Counted from the first letter of the stretch, positions 34,275 through 45,850 are shown. The stretch is 64,000 nucleotides of DNA from Ancistrus triradiatus (GCA_025084515.1 JAJAGP010000014.1:1492551-1556550), one strand, 5' to 3'. A program made the numbers and translations. The notes: generated from the letters alone by a model not told the origin.

Positions 34275-34510
34275 GCAACAATAAAAACAATGACAACAAT
34301 AATAATAGAAATAATAATAATAATAATAATAATATTACTATTGTTGTTATTATTATTATCACAAGAACAATTATTACAAAAAAAGATTATTATTAGTATT
34401 TTAATTGTTATTATTATTACTATTATTATTATTATTATTATTATTATTGTTACTATTACAAGAATGATTATTACAAGAAAGATGATGACTATTATTATTT
34501 CTATTAATAT
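34238..34510. repeat. Large (AAT)n / (ATT)n inverted trinucleotide array
   Basis: AAT units dominate to about 34335, then ATT units to 34510, with AAC, ATG and CTA interruptions. The halves are complementary, so it can fold back on itself. Both strands show long Ile- or Leu-rich openings that are artefacts. Confidence 0.95.
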
Positions 34511-34514
34511 ATTT

Positions 34515-34620
34515 CATAATTTGTCCTGGTCAGGGTCAGGGGCACCCCACAGGGCTAGGCAGAGGTCACTGTTGCAAGGGATGATCCCCTGACCAGACTT
34601 CACTCCTTCAGGCACAGCCC
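34515..34620 (+). repeat. CTGGTCAGGGTC repeat, second copy
   Basis: GTCCTGGTCAGGGTCAGGGG, GGTCACTGTTGCAAGGGATG and ACTTCACTCCTTCAGGCA match blocks of 15955-16090 in the same order. Confidence 0.6.
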
Positions 34621-34633
34621 TCAGACACATATC

Positions 34634-34800
34634 ACCATACTGTGCAAAAGTCTTAGGCCACTATTAGATTTGTTGTTTTAACAATGACCACACATATAAC
34701 ACATTGTCGACGACTGGACCCAAATATTTCAGACTTGGATTTGTTACTCCATAATTCTCTTATGCACTGGTCAGTTTGTGCCTTAACTGACCTGCACTGG
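34634..34800 (+). mobile_element. Tc1-like family A, left part only
   Basis: ATACTGTGCAAAAGTCTTAG, GATTTGTTGTTTTAACAATG, ATAACACATTGTCGACGACT and TTACTCCATAATTCTCTTAT follow the order seen in 57557-57700. The right end is missing. Confidence 0.75.
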
Positions 34801-35060
34801 GGGCTGAGTGTTTGCACGATAAACACAGTTTTGAAGTCAAAGGAACCGGCCTGAGAGAAAGGATCATTCAGTGAAGGGTCATGCACTGCAGACTTGAGCA
34901 GTCCTGTGGAGGAAAATTCACTATGTGCTTCTGAATGGCACTGTGGCCGATAAGAACAGGCTAAGCCATTTAGATAGCATTAAGATTTAAAGAGGGTCGC
35001 CCCTCTACTGACCCACGGGCTATGGAGTCAGGGCACTTACGGGGATTTCATCTGTTAGTG

Positions 35061-35084
35061 CTCTCTCTCTCTCTCGCTCTCTCA

Positions 35085-35126
<42 letters not shown>
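35061..35126. repeat. (CT)n(CA)n compound microsatellite
   Basis: CT array at 35061-35082 passing into CA at 35085-35126. Confidence 0.95.
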
Positions 35127-35127
<1 letters not shown>

Positions 35128-35329
35128 CAGTGTGTAGCTGGCCAGAAATGAGGGAGGTCTACTGGTACATGGGAAAAGAAAGCGAGAGAGTGTGTGTCAT
35201 CACTCCTCAGCCCAGCTGGTCCTCATCAGCCAGGCTGGAGCCAGTAGGGCCAGGGAGGAGAGAGCCCGGCCTGGCCACGTCACTCTCAATCGGCCCTGAT
35301 CCTCCACAGACTTGCTGTTAACTCCATTG

Positions 35330-35480
35330 AAAAAAAAAAGCATTATGCTAATAGATCCCTATTCACCGGCTATTCAAAGCCTCGTTTAATTAATTTTCTC
35401 TCCAAATCATATTAGACAGAGGGTCACGTTACCCCCCTTAGCACATTCACACGAGGCTAACGATGACGCTCCCGCATTTG
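35330..35480. promoter_or_regulatory. Possible conserved non-coding element
   Basis: GCATTATGCTAATAGATCCC and CGTTTAATTAATTTTCTC, with homeobox-type TTAATTAA at about 35386-35393. No repeat features. Inference only. Confidence 0.22.
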
Positions 35481-35539
35481 CATTACACGGACAAGTTTGC
35501 AATCCATCGCTGAACGGCATGCGGGGAAAAGTTGTAAGG

Positions 35540-35615
35540 GTCTGTTTATCTTTTTGTGAGGACCAAATGTCCTCACGATGATAAACGCCTAACAATAGTG
35601 GGGACACTGGAGAAA
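35540..35615 (+). repeat. GTGAGGAC dispersed repeat, copy 3 (short)
   Basis: TTTTTGTGAGGACCAAATGT, CCTCACGATGATAAACGCCT and TAGTGGGGACACTGG follow the layout of 28380-28440. Confidence 0.55.
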
Positions 35616-35924
35616 TTTTCTGCTGCCAGCGAGATGAATCGTAATGAGACGGGAAACGAGGCCTTTCTTCCCCTCAAGTGACCCAAACCCTCTGGTGATA
35701 CGTATTCCGCGTGGGTTGCATTTTGGGGGGACGCAGGCACAGCTGAGCACCATTTATTCAGGCGCAGCAATAAAATGAAATAAAGCCGGAGCGTAAGAAC
35801 ACACGGAGATCCATCACGCGGCTGTTACGAACAGTCTTTAAAATCTATACCAAACTGTAAGCCTAGGAACAGTTTCCCACATTGGATTTGGGTTGTGTCA
35901 GCACTATTTAGACACGTTCATTTA
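35616..35924. other. Unannotated intergenic sequence
   Basis: No feature recognised. Confidence 0.4.
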
Positions 35925-36140
35925 TATATTTATTTATCTTTAGCACCAGCTTAATCCTCGAGGATTTCATCGCTAAGCAGTGTTGGTCCCTCACAGGGCT
36001 TCATTCACTCCCGGACGGAAATTACTGTAGCCTGTATATCTCCTAGTGTGTCAGGGAATGTGGGGCCAAGCCAGTGTACCTGGAGGACACACACAGTCAC
36101 GGGGAGAACATGTTAAACTCCAGGCAGACAGTAATTCTGT
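35925..36140. repeat. Degraded copy of a common fish interspersed repeat, family F
   Basis: CACCAGCTTAATCCT, TCATTCACTCCCGGACGG, TGGAGGACACACACAGTCAC, GGGGAGAACATGTTAAACTC and CAGGCAGACAG. These follow the order of a familiar teleost repeat (..GGAGGAAACCCACACGGACA, CGGGGAGAACATGCAAACTC..). A shorter copy lies at 59250-59345. Confidence 0.6.
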
Positions 36141-36241
36141 CATCTCACAAAGACAGTAATACATTACACGTACAGTTTGCGTGTGTGTATTGGTATGGTC
36201 AGAGAATGCTGTCATTGTGTATTCTGCAGTGTGTCTGACTA

Positions 36242-36264
36242 ACACACACACACACACACACACA
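36242..36264. repeat. (CA)n microsatellite
   Basis: CA array of about 11 units. Confidence 0.93.
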
Positions 36265-36375
36265 GGTCTAAAATTTTTCAGGAGGCTATGTCACTTAACA
36301 AAAGGCCGAGGCCCACACACGCTGAGAGACTGGTGAGCAGAGAACAAGTGTTAGCAGAGTGACGAACAAAAACTG

Positions 36376-36477
<102 letters not shown>

Positions 36478-36548
36478 GACAAGCATCACGAGAGTAGATC
36501 TGACTTATTCGAAAGCATTTGCATCTCCCTCTAGTGGTCAGACGCAAT

Positions 36549-36596
36549 AACACAATCACGGAAAGAAACACAATCACGGAAAGAAACACAATCACA
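36549..36596. repeat. 18-bp minisatellite, about 2.6 units
   Basis: Unit ACACAATCACGGAAAGAA repeated twice and then ACACAATCAC, with no mismatch between units, so it is recent. Confidence 0.9.
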
Positions 36597-37560
36597 CAAC
36601 GCACACGCTGAAAAATAATAACAGAAAATGTGGCGTTCTGAACACGTGCTGATTTTAACTGCGTATTTGTAGATTCAGTGCACTGTATTAGGGTTATCTA
36701 CATATTAAAGGCGTGTGTTTATGTGTGTACTCATTTAACTATACTTGTGAAGACCCTTTTGCTGACCCTCACTTCTTTTATTGCTTGTGTACTGTGACTT
36801 GAATTAAAAAAAGCCAAAGATTTTCTTCAGGTTACCGAGGTTAAGTTTGTGGTTAGCGATGTAGCTACAATAATCAGCAGAATTAATATGGAAGGACAGA
36901 GAGACGAACGTTTGCATGGATCCGAGAGGGGACCCATGTGCTGGGAGTATTAGGTGTCCTTATTGTGTCGTCTTACCCGAGCTGAGATTGTGTTCTTCCT
37001 TAGTTCTGCCTTGTGTTTACTTTCCATCGCTTGTGTTCACTGCTTTGTGTTCAACTCCTCATACTGATGCATCATGACAGTAGGCGTACACTGAGGTTAA
37101 ATGCGACTGCACTCATACCGACACCAAACATGCCACAGAGTCAGTGTCACTTCTGTGCTTACAGTGATCCATCACCTTCTCAGTTTTGACTAGCTCATGG
37201 TGTTCTGACAGACAAGCTATAGCCATCTGACAACATGTTTATTCAGTAACTGTATGGTGGGTATTGTGTAATAACTATATGGTCACTGAGTGTAGATAGC
37301 AGGTATGTGTATCCATTAAGTTGTCAGTCTATATAATAGTGTGTTGACCTCCTGTAGCTGTGGCTCAGACAAAGCTGAGGGAACACATCCAGCCTGAGGG
37401 AAATAGACGGTGAAGCCCAGCTCATGTCAAAGAGGCTGATTTCCAAATGCTTGCTTTTAAAATCCCCACCTGTGACGATACAGGGGAAAGCACTTAATCC
37501 TGAAGAGGAGACAGCGCACGAGGAGATAAGAGAGAAAAAGCAGGGGCTAACAAGCTCCAT
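36597..37560. other. Unannotated intergenic sequence
   Basis: No supported feature. 36720-36790 weakly recalls the GTGAGGAC family but the match is too short to call. Confidence 0.4.
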
Positions 37561-37895
37561 CTACAGCCATCCGCCATAATGTTAAAACCGCTGACAGGTG
37601 AAGAGAATAACCTTGACAGCGTGAAGCTCTGGGCAATGTACTCCCGGGACACGTAGCACTTACCTGGTACACTCAATGGCAACGCAAGTCCCTAAAGGCA
37701 GTGGCCTCTTAGAGCACCATAATGCGCCCTGATTGGCTCGATTAACATGACGAGTTCAAGGTGTTGACCTGGCCTCCAAATTCCCTGGAAAGTCTGCTCT
37801 TCGGATTTACAGAACTTGCAGGATCTGGTTCCCACAGGACACCTTCAGAGGTCTCGACAGATCAGAGGCTTGCCAGGACGAAGGCAACCATGTTG
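37561..37895 (+). pseudogene. Tc1-like family E remnant, internally deleted
   Basis: It begins with CATCCGCCATAATGTTAAAA, CCGCTGACAGGTGAAGAGAA and TAACCTTGACAG, the left end of a familiar fish Tc1-like family. It then jumps to late transposase: LWAMYS at about 37629, a GSGLL-like block, HNAP where the family has DNAP (the second catalytic Asp is His here), then EFKVLTWPPNS near 37750. The NPIEHLW block carrying the third acidic residue is deleted. A short C-terminal stretch (HLQRSRQI region) follows. Most of the N-terminal half is missing. No right terminus was identified. Confidence 0.7.
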
Positions 37896-37959
37896 GTCTC
37901 GCACTCGCAAGCTGCTCCCTCTCAGCTCCGGCGCTCAGATCCGCATCTGGCCTCCCACT

Positions 37960-38130
37960 AAACATTCCGCGTTAATGTTCGGGATCATCGGGGCCAGCGT
38001 TTAGCAAGAAAATGGCGCTGCATGAATATTCACGAAGGCCGAGTTAGACAGGTACACGTGTCCGCGTTCTCTCCGTTTCTATAAATTCCCTCTTCATTTC
38101 GATTACAGGGCCCGCTCTCACCCCACAGCT
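37960..38130. promoter_or_regulatory. Possible conserved non-coding element
   Basis: Unique-looking sequence with TTCCGCGTTAATGTTCGGG, GCGCTGCATGAATATTCACG and TCATTTCGATTACAGGGC. No repeat features. Inference only. Confidence 0.22.
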
Positions 38131-38384
38131 GTACCCAAAAAACAATTAAGAGCCCATTGAGAGTCTGACGAGCGTACGCGGAGTGCTCTTAGCGGCACAC
38201 GTGGCACTACAGGGAGGCCCAGAACCGAGTGGAACAAAACACAGCGCGCTGCACACAGCAGTCACGCCGTACAACCCGCAGGGATGATCACCTCTGGTCC
38301 GTCTCTCCTGGGTTAATTAGAGCCTCTCCCTTCATTATAGAAGACATAAGTTGGGGAATATCGTCAGGTCTACATGCATATAAA
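38131..38384. other. Unannotated intergenic sequence
   Basis: No feature recognised. Confidence 0.4.
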
Positions 38385-38515
38385 TCTAGGCCGCCCAAGG
38401 TTTCTTCCTTATAACGTTCAGGGATTTTCCGTGCATGCTCAGTTTGGGATTGGCCTTAGATAATATAAACTTGCAAAGCTGCTTTGAGACGCTGACTTTG
38501 ACCGTGATGGTATTT
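38385..38515 (+). repeat. Interspersed repeat, CAAGGTTTCTTCC type
   Basis: AGGCCGCCCAAGGTTTCTTC, CTTATAACG, CAGGGATTTTCCGTGC and GCAAAGCTGCTTTGAGACGC. The pair of AAGGTTTCTTCCT and AAAGCTGCTTTGAGAC blocks is recalled as the 3' region of a very common teleost retroelement-type repeat. Non-coding. Confidence 0.65.
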
Positions 38516-40019
38516 ACCCTGATCTTGAGGCGTACGGTACGATCTCTTGACGCTGCGTGATCGCACAATAGCGTACGCTTGAAGCTAAAGCTAGTGCCGT
38601 TGTGTGTTAATCACAGCCTGTCTGACTGAGGCGAACGGAGTCGGGAAGGTTTAATTGCTGTTTGCGAGGTTTCTTAGCCTACGTTAATTAAACGCGTCAA
38701 GGTTCGCTCACGAGAGGCGGAAAAGTGACTGATTTACGTCGCAAACAAACCGAGCTCGCTCAAGGAATGCCTCAAAATAAACTAATGGAGCGCTCCTGAG
38801 TGACACACACACACACACACATATACACACTTAGGCTAAGTGCTGTACCGAATGCGTGTGCTCAAAAAAGGAATAGCGAAAGAGAATAAAGAATTATCCA
38901 GATGCGAAGGAAGTTTGTTGAGCGCTAGCCGAGGTGAAACAACTAATTGGTGTCACTATACAAGCTGTTAAACTTTGTTGCAAAGACAGATGTCAAAGCA
39001 GACACACACACACACACACACACACACTTGAGTCGGTGTGTGAAAGGGTGAGGTGAGATAAGAGACAGTTCGACAATCAGGAACCGCCCATGTGAAAAGC
39101 AGTACTTAAAATTTTTCGACTTGCCGGTGAGATAAGCTGAAACGAGGAGAGAGAAAAAGCTAAATCATTCACACGCTTCCTGTTTCCCAGCCATAACTCC
39201 CTGTTCTCTTACACGGTTTCTCTCAGGCCGGCTGTCTAACACTTACAATGCACCACAGATCACAGCATTCCCGTCCTGAGAATTACACCACCATTACAAT
39301 CGCACTTCACAAACCGCAGCAGGGAGCCGTGTGTAACAGCTTGTGAAATAAAACCAAAAAAAGTACAAGCAGGTCTTTTGTTACTGACTAACATGAGCGA
39401 CACTAACGAGGTAGATCAAATCACAGCAAGCATTTGGAGTTTCTGATATCTGACATTTTTAAAACTCATAAATCTATTCGGAATACTTGTGTTTACATTT
39501 TAACTTTAGTTCCGTACTGTATCATTGCCAGACCTCTTCAGAAGCATCGTGTGCCAACAAACTACGCTAGGCTATTAGCAGAAACGTTTTTGAAAACTGA
39601 AAGTCTTATCTGTATATGCTTATGTCTACATAATGAACGTACAGTATATGCATTTATTTATTCTTTTGTTTTGTATTCATATGTTTTGTGGCTCATTGGA
39701 AGGGAATTTGTGATTTTTTTTTAAACAAGTGAAGGGGAACAAAATACTATGCTATTCGTGTCGTAAGAACGTCATTTTTAGTCTGCTACAATTAAAATGA
39801 ATTTGAAGTTTTAAATAATGCTACAGCAACAAAATGTGCTGTTGTAACAGTTTCACCAAATTTTAAATAAATTACAAAATAAATAGCAAAATACATTATA
39901 GCTTTTTTTACTTTTCTCTTGGGCTCCTATTATAGCTTTTTTGAGTGAAAAAAATATTTTTAAGTAATTTTATATACAGAATTTTTTTCCAGTGAGTGTT
40001 ATTTTAATTACATTTAACA
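38516..40019. other. Unannotated; two CA tracts, AT-rich end
   Basis: CA arrays at 38801-38820 and 39002-39027. From 39430 to 40010 the sequence is strongly AT-rich; the opening at 39434-39724 is a chance hydrophobic frame. Confidence 0.5.
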
Positions 40020-40125
40020 AACTCAGAGCACCTCAGAACAGACAAAACCTTGTGCACCTCCTGTGGCGTTGGCACTCCCTGAGTGGGGCTCGGACCCCAG
40101 CTTGGGAACCAATGGTGCAAAACAG
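40020..40125 (-). mobile_element. hAT-like terminal fragment, family H, copy 3
   Basis: Minus strand: CCATTGGTTCCCAAGCTGGG, GGAGTGCCAACGCCACAGGA, GGTGCACAAGGTTTTGTCTG and TTCTGAGGTGCTCTGAG, matching 23685-23807 block by block. It ends about 10 bp before the Tc1-like element at 40134. Confidence 0.65.
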
Positions 40126-40133
40126 AAACTGTA

Positions 40134-40844
40134 CAGTGGGGCAAAAAAATATTTAGTCAGCCACTGTAGTTCTCCTACTTAGAAAGATGAGACCATTGTC
40201 ATGCTGGAAGCCCCAGCCATGTTCCATCTTCAATGCTCTCACTGATGGAAGGAGGTTTTGGCTTAAAATCTCACGATACATGGCCCCGTTCATTCTTCCC
40301 TTAACACGGATCAGTCGTCCTGTCCCCTCTGCAGAAAAATGTTTCCACCCCCATGCTTCACAGCAGGTATGGTGTTCTTGGGATGCAACTCAGCATTCTT
40401 CTTCCTCCAAACACGACGAGTTGAGTTTTTACCAAAAAGTTCTATTTTGGTTTCATCTGACCACATGTACTGGCTTAAGCAGGGGGGCACGCCTGGCACT
40501 GCAGGATCTGAGTCCCTCTCGGCGTAGTGTGTTACTGATGGTAGCCTTTGTTACTTTGGTCCCAGCTCTCTGCAGGTCATTCATCAAGTCCCTCCGTATA
40601 GTTCTGGGATTTTTGCTCATCCTGCTCATGATCATTTTGACCCACGGGATGAGATCTTGCGAGGAGCCCCAGTTTGAGGGAGATTATCAATGATCTTGTA
40701 GGTCTTCCATTTTCTTACAATTGCTCCCACAGTTGATTTATTCACACCAACCTGCTTACCTATTGTAGATTCACTCTTCCCAGCCTGGTGCAGGTCTACA
40801 ATTTTCTTCCTGGTGTCCTCCGACAGCTCTTTGGTCTTGGCCAT
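40134..40844 (-). mobile_element. Tc1-like transposon, family C, copy 1 (truncated)
   Basis: The left end is CAGTGGGGCAAAAAAATATT then TAGTCAGCCACTG, with TA at 40132-40133. The transposase reads on the minus strand toward this end. The opposite terminus is lost: homology stops at the transposase ATG (40842-40844), after which an unrelated (GCGAAAAAT)2 duplication follows. Confidence 0.88.
40160..40844 (-). pseudogene. Tc1-like transposase, family C, broken
   Basis: Minus strand from ATG at 40844: MAKTKELSEDTRKKIVDLHQ, HTH block KSESTIGKQVGVNKSTVGAI, then VRKWKTYKIIDNLPQTGAPR. After SRGSK the frame changes; RTIRRDLMNDLQRAGTKVTK and TLRREGL follow (second helix-turn-helix). A deletion joins LLKPVHV to MWSDETKIELFGKNSTRR, removing about 30 residues before the first catalytic Asp (SDET). 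The copy ends at a GWGFQHDN-type block, so the third acidic residue and C-terminus are gone. Inactive. Confidence 0.85.
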
Positions 40845-41589
40845 GCGAAAAATGCGAAAAATGTAACAGTAAAGAATGTTTTCACTCTGTCTATCTCATG
40901 ATGTAGTGTGTGCAGGTTGAAGTGAACCTGACTGCAGTCCTTCACAGGGCCCAGGCAGGTGGCACTGCCACAGCACCGGGGGATCAGGTCCCTGTCTTAC
41001 ACACAGCGAAGACAGTAATTCATTTGTCACCTTAGATCCTACTGAACTAGGAAAACTCTCCCACAGAGCAAGATCATTCTTTCCTAAAATGTTGGGCCAA
41101 AACCAGAGTAGACGCCAACGAAGAGGGAAAACGCACAACCGGATCCAAATGCCGCCACAAAAAATGCAACAAATCACAAGTACATATTCATCATTCAGTG
41201 CACAGTGTTGCCTCGGGATAGGATACATTACACGATTACACTAGGGTTTTTTTAAGCGACTGGATTTATTTTATTTGAGCCACCATGACAAAGACTAATT
41301 TCTTGTTTACATGCCCTGAACCTTGTATTAGAACTTGAATCTGCATTGTGTGCGGAATCAGTAGACAGATGTCAGTGTGAAAAAGAGAAGCGAGGCCATG
41401 CATCACCATAAATCCAGTCTGCCGAGACATTTCTGGCTGACTGGATGCTGGCGTTGGGCTGAAACTATAATTAGCCACTGTCAAAGTCACTGTAAATGCG
41501 CTCCAGTCAGTAGTCAGCAACTATAGCCCGGTGCTGCCAAACACACTCAGCCGGAGCGTCTGCTGGAAAACCGCAAGCTTTAAAAACCA
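40845..41589. other. Unannotated intergenic sequence
   Basis: No repeat or exon supported. The minus-strand opening 40896-41228 shows no domain. Confidence 0.4.
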
Positions 41590-41830
41590 ACCATGCAAAC
41601 CAGGAGAACATTCCCACTGTGCAGAGATCATTCTTTCGACTGCGCTTGGCCGGAGCCGCGCGCCACAGCGTCGCATGCCAACCGTTAAAGAAATAAATGT
41701 ACAAATGAGGTGCTTGGAGCATAATGGCGGGTTGAATCGTGTCGCCGCCGGTGCCAGGATCCATTCAATAGCTCTGCAGCGTCTGGGGATGGAGTGGCCC
41801 CTTTAAGAGCTGCCTGCGACCTCATCCCAC
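41590..41830. promoter_or_regulatory. Possible conserved non-coding element
   Basis: GC-balanced, unique-looking, with GAGCATAATGGCGGGTTGAA, CCGTTAAAGAAATAAATG and CCCCTTTAAGAGCTGCC. Open frames exist on both strands without splice support, so regulatory DNA is the better guess. Confidence 0.22.
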
Positions 41831-42256
41831 AAGCTTCGACACATACACACACCATTACACAAACATTTCCACACATATTTCGCCGTGGAAGGAACGTAAC
41901 CCCCCGGCCACCCCGTGCCCGTCCCGTGTGAGACTAATAGCGCGGGCGCAAGGCCAAAGCCACTGTCTCCTGCTTAATTCCTCTAACTTCAGGCCATGGC
42001 GCACCGCAGCACACATTCTGACCAGAAAAACTTGACCCACATGCACAGGCGCACAACCACACGTGCACACACTGCTTTCAGGACAGCAGAGGCAGCCGGG
42101 AGCGAGGGGAGAAAGGCCGGCGGATTAGCATTCGAGCAAGAACGGCACTGGCAAGAGACTCAAAGAATGGCCGAATCTCTGGCGGCATTTTAATCTGCCT
42201 CGTGCACACACGGTCGCTTTAGAGAAAGTGACAGGCATGGTATGAAATTCAACCTG
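41831..42256. other. Unannotated intergenic sequence
   Basis: GC-richer, many CACA words, no supported feature. Confidence 0.4.
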
Positions 42257-42261
42257 CACAC

Positions 42262-42331
<70 letters not shown>
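42257..42331. repeat. (CA)37 microsatellite
   Basis: About 75 bp of CA with one CG interruption near 42265. The longest dinucleotide array of this type in the window. Confidence 0.97.
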
Positions 42332-42334
<3 letters not shown>

Positions 42335-43065
42335 CCCATCTGCTGCACAACAGCAGCCGCTAGCTCGTCACTGTCACTCGCAGCTGGCCTATTCTCCCGT
42401 CACTTCTCCACAGAGACGGGGGAGGACGAGTTCACTCCTCCAGTGTGCTGCGTCTCCTTTCATCCTCCTCTTCATTAATCCCTCCCTCCACATCTCCCCC
42501 CTCAAGCCAGTGAGACGAGACGACACACGTTATGTCTGCGACGTTCACGTAAACACTAAACACTCGCGTAAACCCCCCTTCCAACTCCCCGAATTCACAC
42601 TCGACCTTTAAGCCTGCAGTTCTTCCGAGTCACCATGTTTTACCATACGATCGGTGGATTGGTATTCAATTAAAACACACCTTTCAAAAGCCTCATCGCT
42701 CTCCTTTAGACGCTATTCACACATCAACCTTTAAATCGCGGGACTGATGACCTGCAGCAGTTAAAGTCATACCGCGCGGTTTCTCCAGCTAAGCTTCGTC
42801 TACTATAATTTTAACACGTGCAGCTACAAGAGCTTGTGAGAAAATGCAATGGAAAAGCAACTTACAGAACTCACTCATGATGGACGTTTAAGGGCGGCTC
42901 GATATTGTATGGACAATCTTTGTTAGTTTTATCAACTGAATGTCGATTTTTCCCTGGGCAAGCCACACACAGTACGATATTCTCCTGCACTGCTGGTGCA
43001 ACATCAGTTCATTTCAAGTATTTGAAATCAATATGATTAACAATTTTAAAGATCGCTTTTTACTA
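42332..43065. other. Unannotated intergenic sequence
   Basis: No feature recognised. Confidence 0.4.
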
Positions 43066-43330
43066 CAGTACCATGCAAAAGTCTTAGGCCACCATTACAG
43101 TTGTTGTTTTAATAATAGTATAATGACCATATAAATATATATATATAAAACATACTGTCAACGATTGGATTCGTCACTCCATAATCCTCTTTTCCACTGA
43201 TCGTCATTCCAATCTTTGTGAGCTTTAGCATACCTTAGCCTCTTCACCCTGTTCTCCTTTCAAAAATAGTTTTTTCTTGGCTGCTACCCTTCCAAAAAAA
43301 CATTCCTGATCAAGCTTCTTCGGTCGTTAA
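43066..43330 (+). mobile_element. Tc1-like MITE family A, right end missing
   Basis: CAGTACCATGCAAAAGTCTT after TA at 43064-43065, then the interior shared with 57557: TCACTCCATAATCCTCTTTT, TTCACCCTGTTC and CATTCCTGATCAAGCTTCTT (43301-43320). It carries the uninterrupted version of the site where a smaller element sits in the 57.5-kb copy. Homology fades after about 43330. Confidence 0.8.
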
Positions 43331-45409
43331 TCAAAACTCTAACGTGCATTTCATAATTTTGCAACTTCCATCATTCTAAAATGTAACGTTTGCTAACCCA
43401 TATTCACAGATTACCATTTGTCTGCATATATTTTTTTAATGTGGCTGCAACATTTTTGTTTCTGACTAACCTGTTGTAACCTGACGCCCGCTTACAGTAG
43501 ATTACACCCCTCAGGTGTTCATAACAGGGTACGGTATTTATTCTGGGGTTGAATTTGCTCCCCAGACGTTTTGTTTGCATGCGTATTTGCACTGGTGGCT
43601 TCTGTTTCGTTTTTTAAAAATGCTAGGAAATGGATTCATGGCTCCAATATGTCATTTTGCAGTTTATTTTCCCAGCAATAATCTCAAAAGCCGCAACCTC
43701 AAGCTTCTTACATCATTAGGTCTTCATCATTCAGTGTTGGGACGGTAACGAGTTTGTCAGCCAAGAATGACTCTTGTGGTGGAAAAGGCAGAATGGTTCC
43801 TGTGTTACTGTATGTCACTGCCATTTCTCTTCCAAACACACAAGCCAAGGCCTCCTCAGAAGCGATTTGGAAACCGTTTGCTCAAAAACACATCAAATGA
43901 TAAAATATTTGACTTGGATGTGTCAGAAATGGACAAATAAGAGAGTCTTACCACCTGGATGGATCCGCCCGACTCCGACAAACCTGTTCATCAGGATGCT
44001 CGAGGATTGGTAACTTTGAAGCGTTTACTTTAGCTCACTGTGCTTCATTAAAGCCGTTCACGTTCAGTGTGCAGTTTCACGTAGCAGAAGTGCATTTTAT
44101 ATCTGACTGTGGTCAGTAAGGTCTCAGACACCATCACTCCTCCCCCCGGCTCTGCTTCCTTTGTGAAACTGGCCTCCTCTTCACCTTAATTGTGCTATCT
44201 GTGCTCTTTTAAAAAGAGGACGTGTGCTCCTGCAGTCCGATTAATCTGGATTTCCAGCGGAATCCAAGCCTACAAATGGCACCACTTACTCAGGCTCTCT
44301 CCTGTATGTTTAGTGCAAAAACTGCTCATGTGTTTTCTCTTTCAATTTTAAAGCTGCACTATCAGTGCTAACCACAGGAAGTTCGTATTCCAACGTGCAC
44401 TACTGAAACGCGAGCTCTCCAGATATCACACATGCTTTTGCGAACCACACCATGGTACAGGCGATAGATAGGCCACTTTCACTTTGCTGGGCTCGTCCTG
44501 AAAGCAAACAATGCACAACAAAACCTGTGCATCTATTGCTGTTTGTAAACGGCTTACCTGTTTGGTAACGACACACTGGATTAGAGATACTTCAAAAATG
44601 ATGAAAGCATGGATGAGAGATGAAATGACGGCCATGCATTCTTGACAAAGACCTCAAAGTGATTGATGCTCTTGGATTTGTGCTTTCCTCTCATAATTAA
44701 TGTCAGCAGAGTTCGTAAATCCAGTATTCCCTTAAATACATATTCCAGACTAACTGTTTCTCGCCTTGTGTCCCAGTGCAGACGTCTTTATGTCTAAAGT
44801 TAGATATGGCTTAAAACTTTCTGGATGCACTTCATGTGAGCATGTAGGACCTTACTGCTGGCTTGTCTCCTCCTCTCACCTCAGAGAGCTGACTCAATCC
44901 CGTGCGACTGATGAAAACAGTCCCTGATCTATTGTTCTGGGTGATTTCAGTGTTTCCAAGTGTGCTAGTGTGGCTTGGGAAAGCTGGAATTGGCTCATCG
45001 TTTGTGCTGGAGTGCAACACTTGGAAGCGACAGAGACCGAGCAGGCAGTGGAGGCTCTGCTTGACAAGAATCATCTAGCTTTTCACAAAGATATTTACCT
45101 ATCCACAACAGCAGACATAGAGCAAAATAGAGATAACCAGAACAGATCGTACTCCTAATGCTCACGACATGACATCTCTCGGAGTTTCTGTAACGCTCAC
45201 GCTAGGAGCTCTGTAGCTTACGAACTGGCTTCTTGTAGTTGTGGCACGTGCAGAACACGATCGATACCAAGGGTCACGCGCTGCAATTGTATACCATAAG
45301 ACAGTCACGACAACAAGCGTCTGATCACCTGATTCTCTCTTACTGTATACGTGAAGACAAATGGAGAAGAGAGACTGTACTTGTAGGATTCTGGTACTGA
45401 AAGTCATAC
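43331..45409. other. Unannotated intergenic sequence
   Basis: About 2 kb with no supported features. 44830-45160 has openings on both strands with no splice pattern or domain. Confidence 0.4.
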
Positions 45410-45850
45410 AAAATGACTGAAAATGACAGGACTATGAACCAGCGCTCTAAAACCAAACCATGCTGTCTTGTCCTGCAGCAGAACAACGGTCTAAAACAGA
45501 GCTCAAAGCTTTGCAACAACTACTTGAAGACCAACGAAGATCAAGGATTGCTGTCATGGACTTTCCTCCACAGGCAGCTGATCCCTTCAAGTACTTATGG
45601 GGGCTCTCAAAGACAGAAAGTGGGACTTTCCACTGACATCATTTATTTGATTATGTGATGTGTAATGATAAACGCTGTAGTCCGTTCAAGGAAAATGCAA
45701 AAGAGAATCATTTTCACTAGTGGTCCCAGATTTTGGTCTTTTTGCAAACATGAGGGAAAAATTCAGTTTGATTTGCCACCTTGCCCGATGATTCACGAGT
45801 TTTTCAAAAGGTGTCCGAGCTTCATTCTGAACTTCGTAGTGGTGCATTAA
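45410..45850 (+). mobile_element. Tc1-like family D fossil, copy 1
   Basis: TTTGCAACAACTACTTGAAG, ACCAACGAAGATCAAG, ATGGACTTTCCTCCACAGG and TACTTATGGGGGCTCTCAAA correspond to late transposase reading LQQLLEDQRRSRIAVMDFPP then YLWGLSK, which recalls MDWPPQSPDLNPIEHLWG of Tc1-like enzymes with the SPDLNPIE core altered. It matches 63715-63900. A CACTAGTGGTCCCAGATTTT motif at 45716-45735 resembles a Tc1 terminus. Boundaries are uncertain. Confidence 0.5.

Noticed and set aside
34177..34592. Leu- and Ile-rich 'membrane' proteins on both strands
   Set aside because: They are translations of the AAT/ATT array, not membrane proteins.
36549..36596. Short regular repeats considered as a CRISPR-like array
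   Set aside because: Units are directly adjacent without spacers and the host is a vertebrate; it is a minisatellite.
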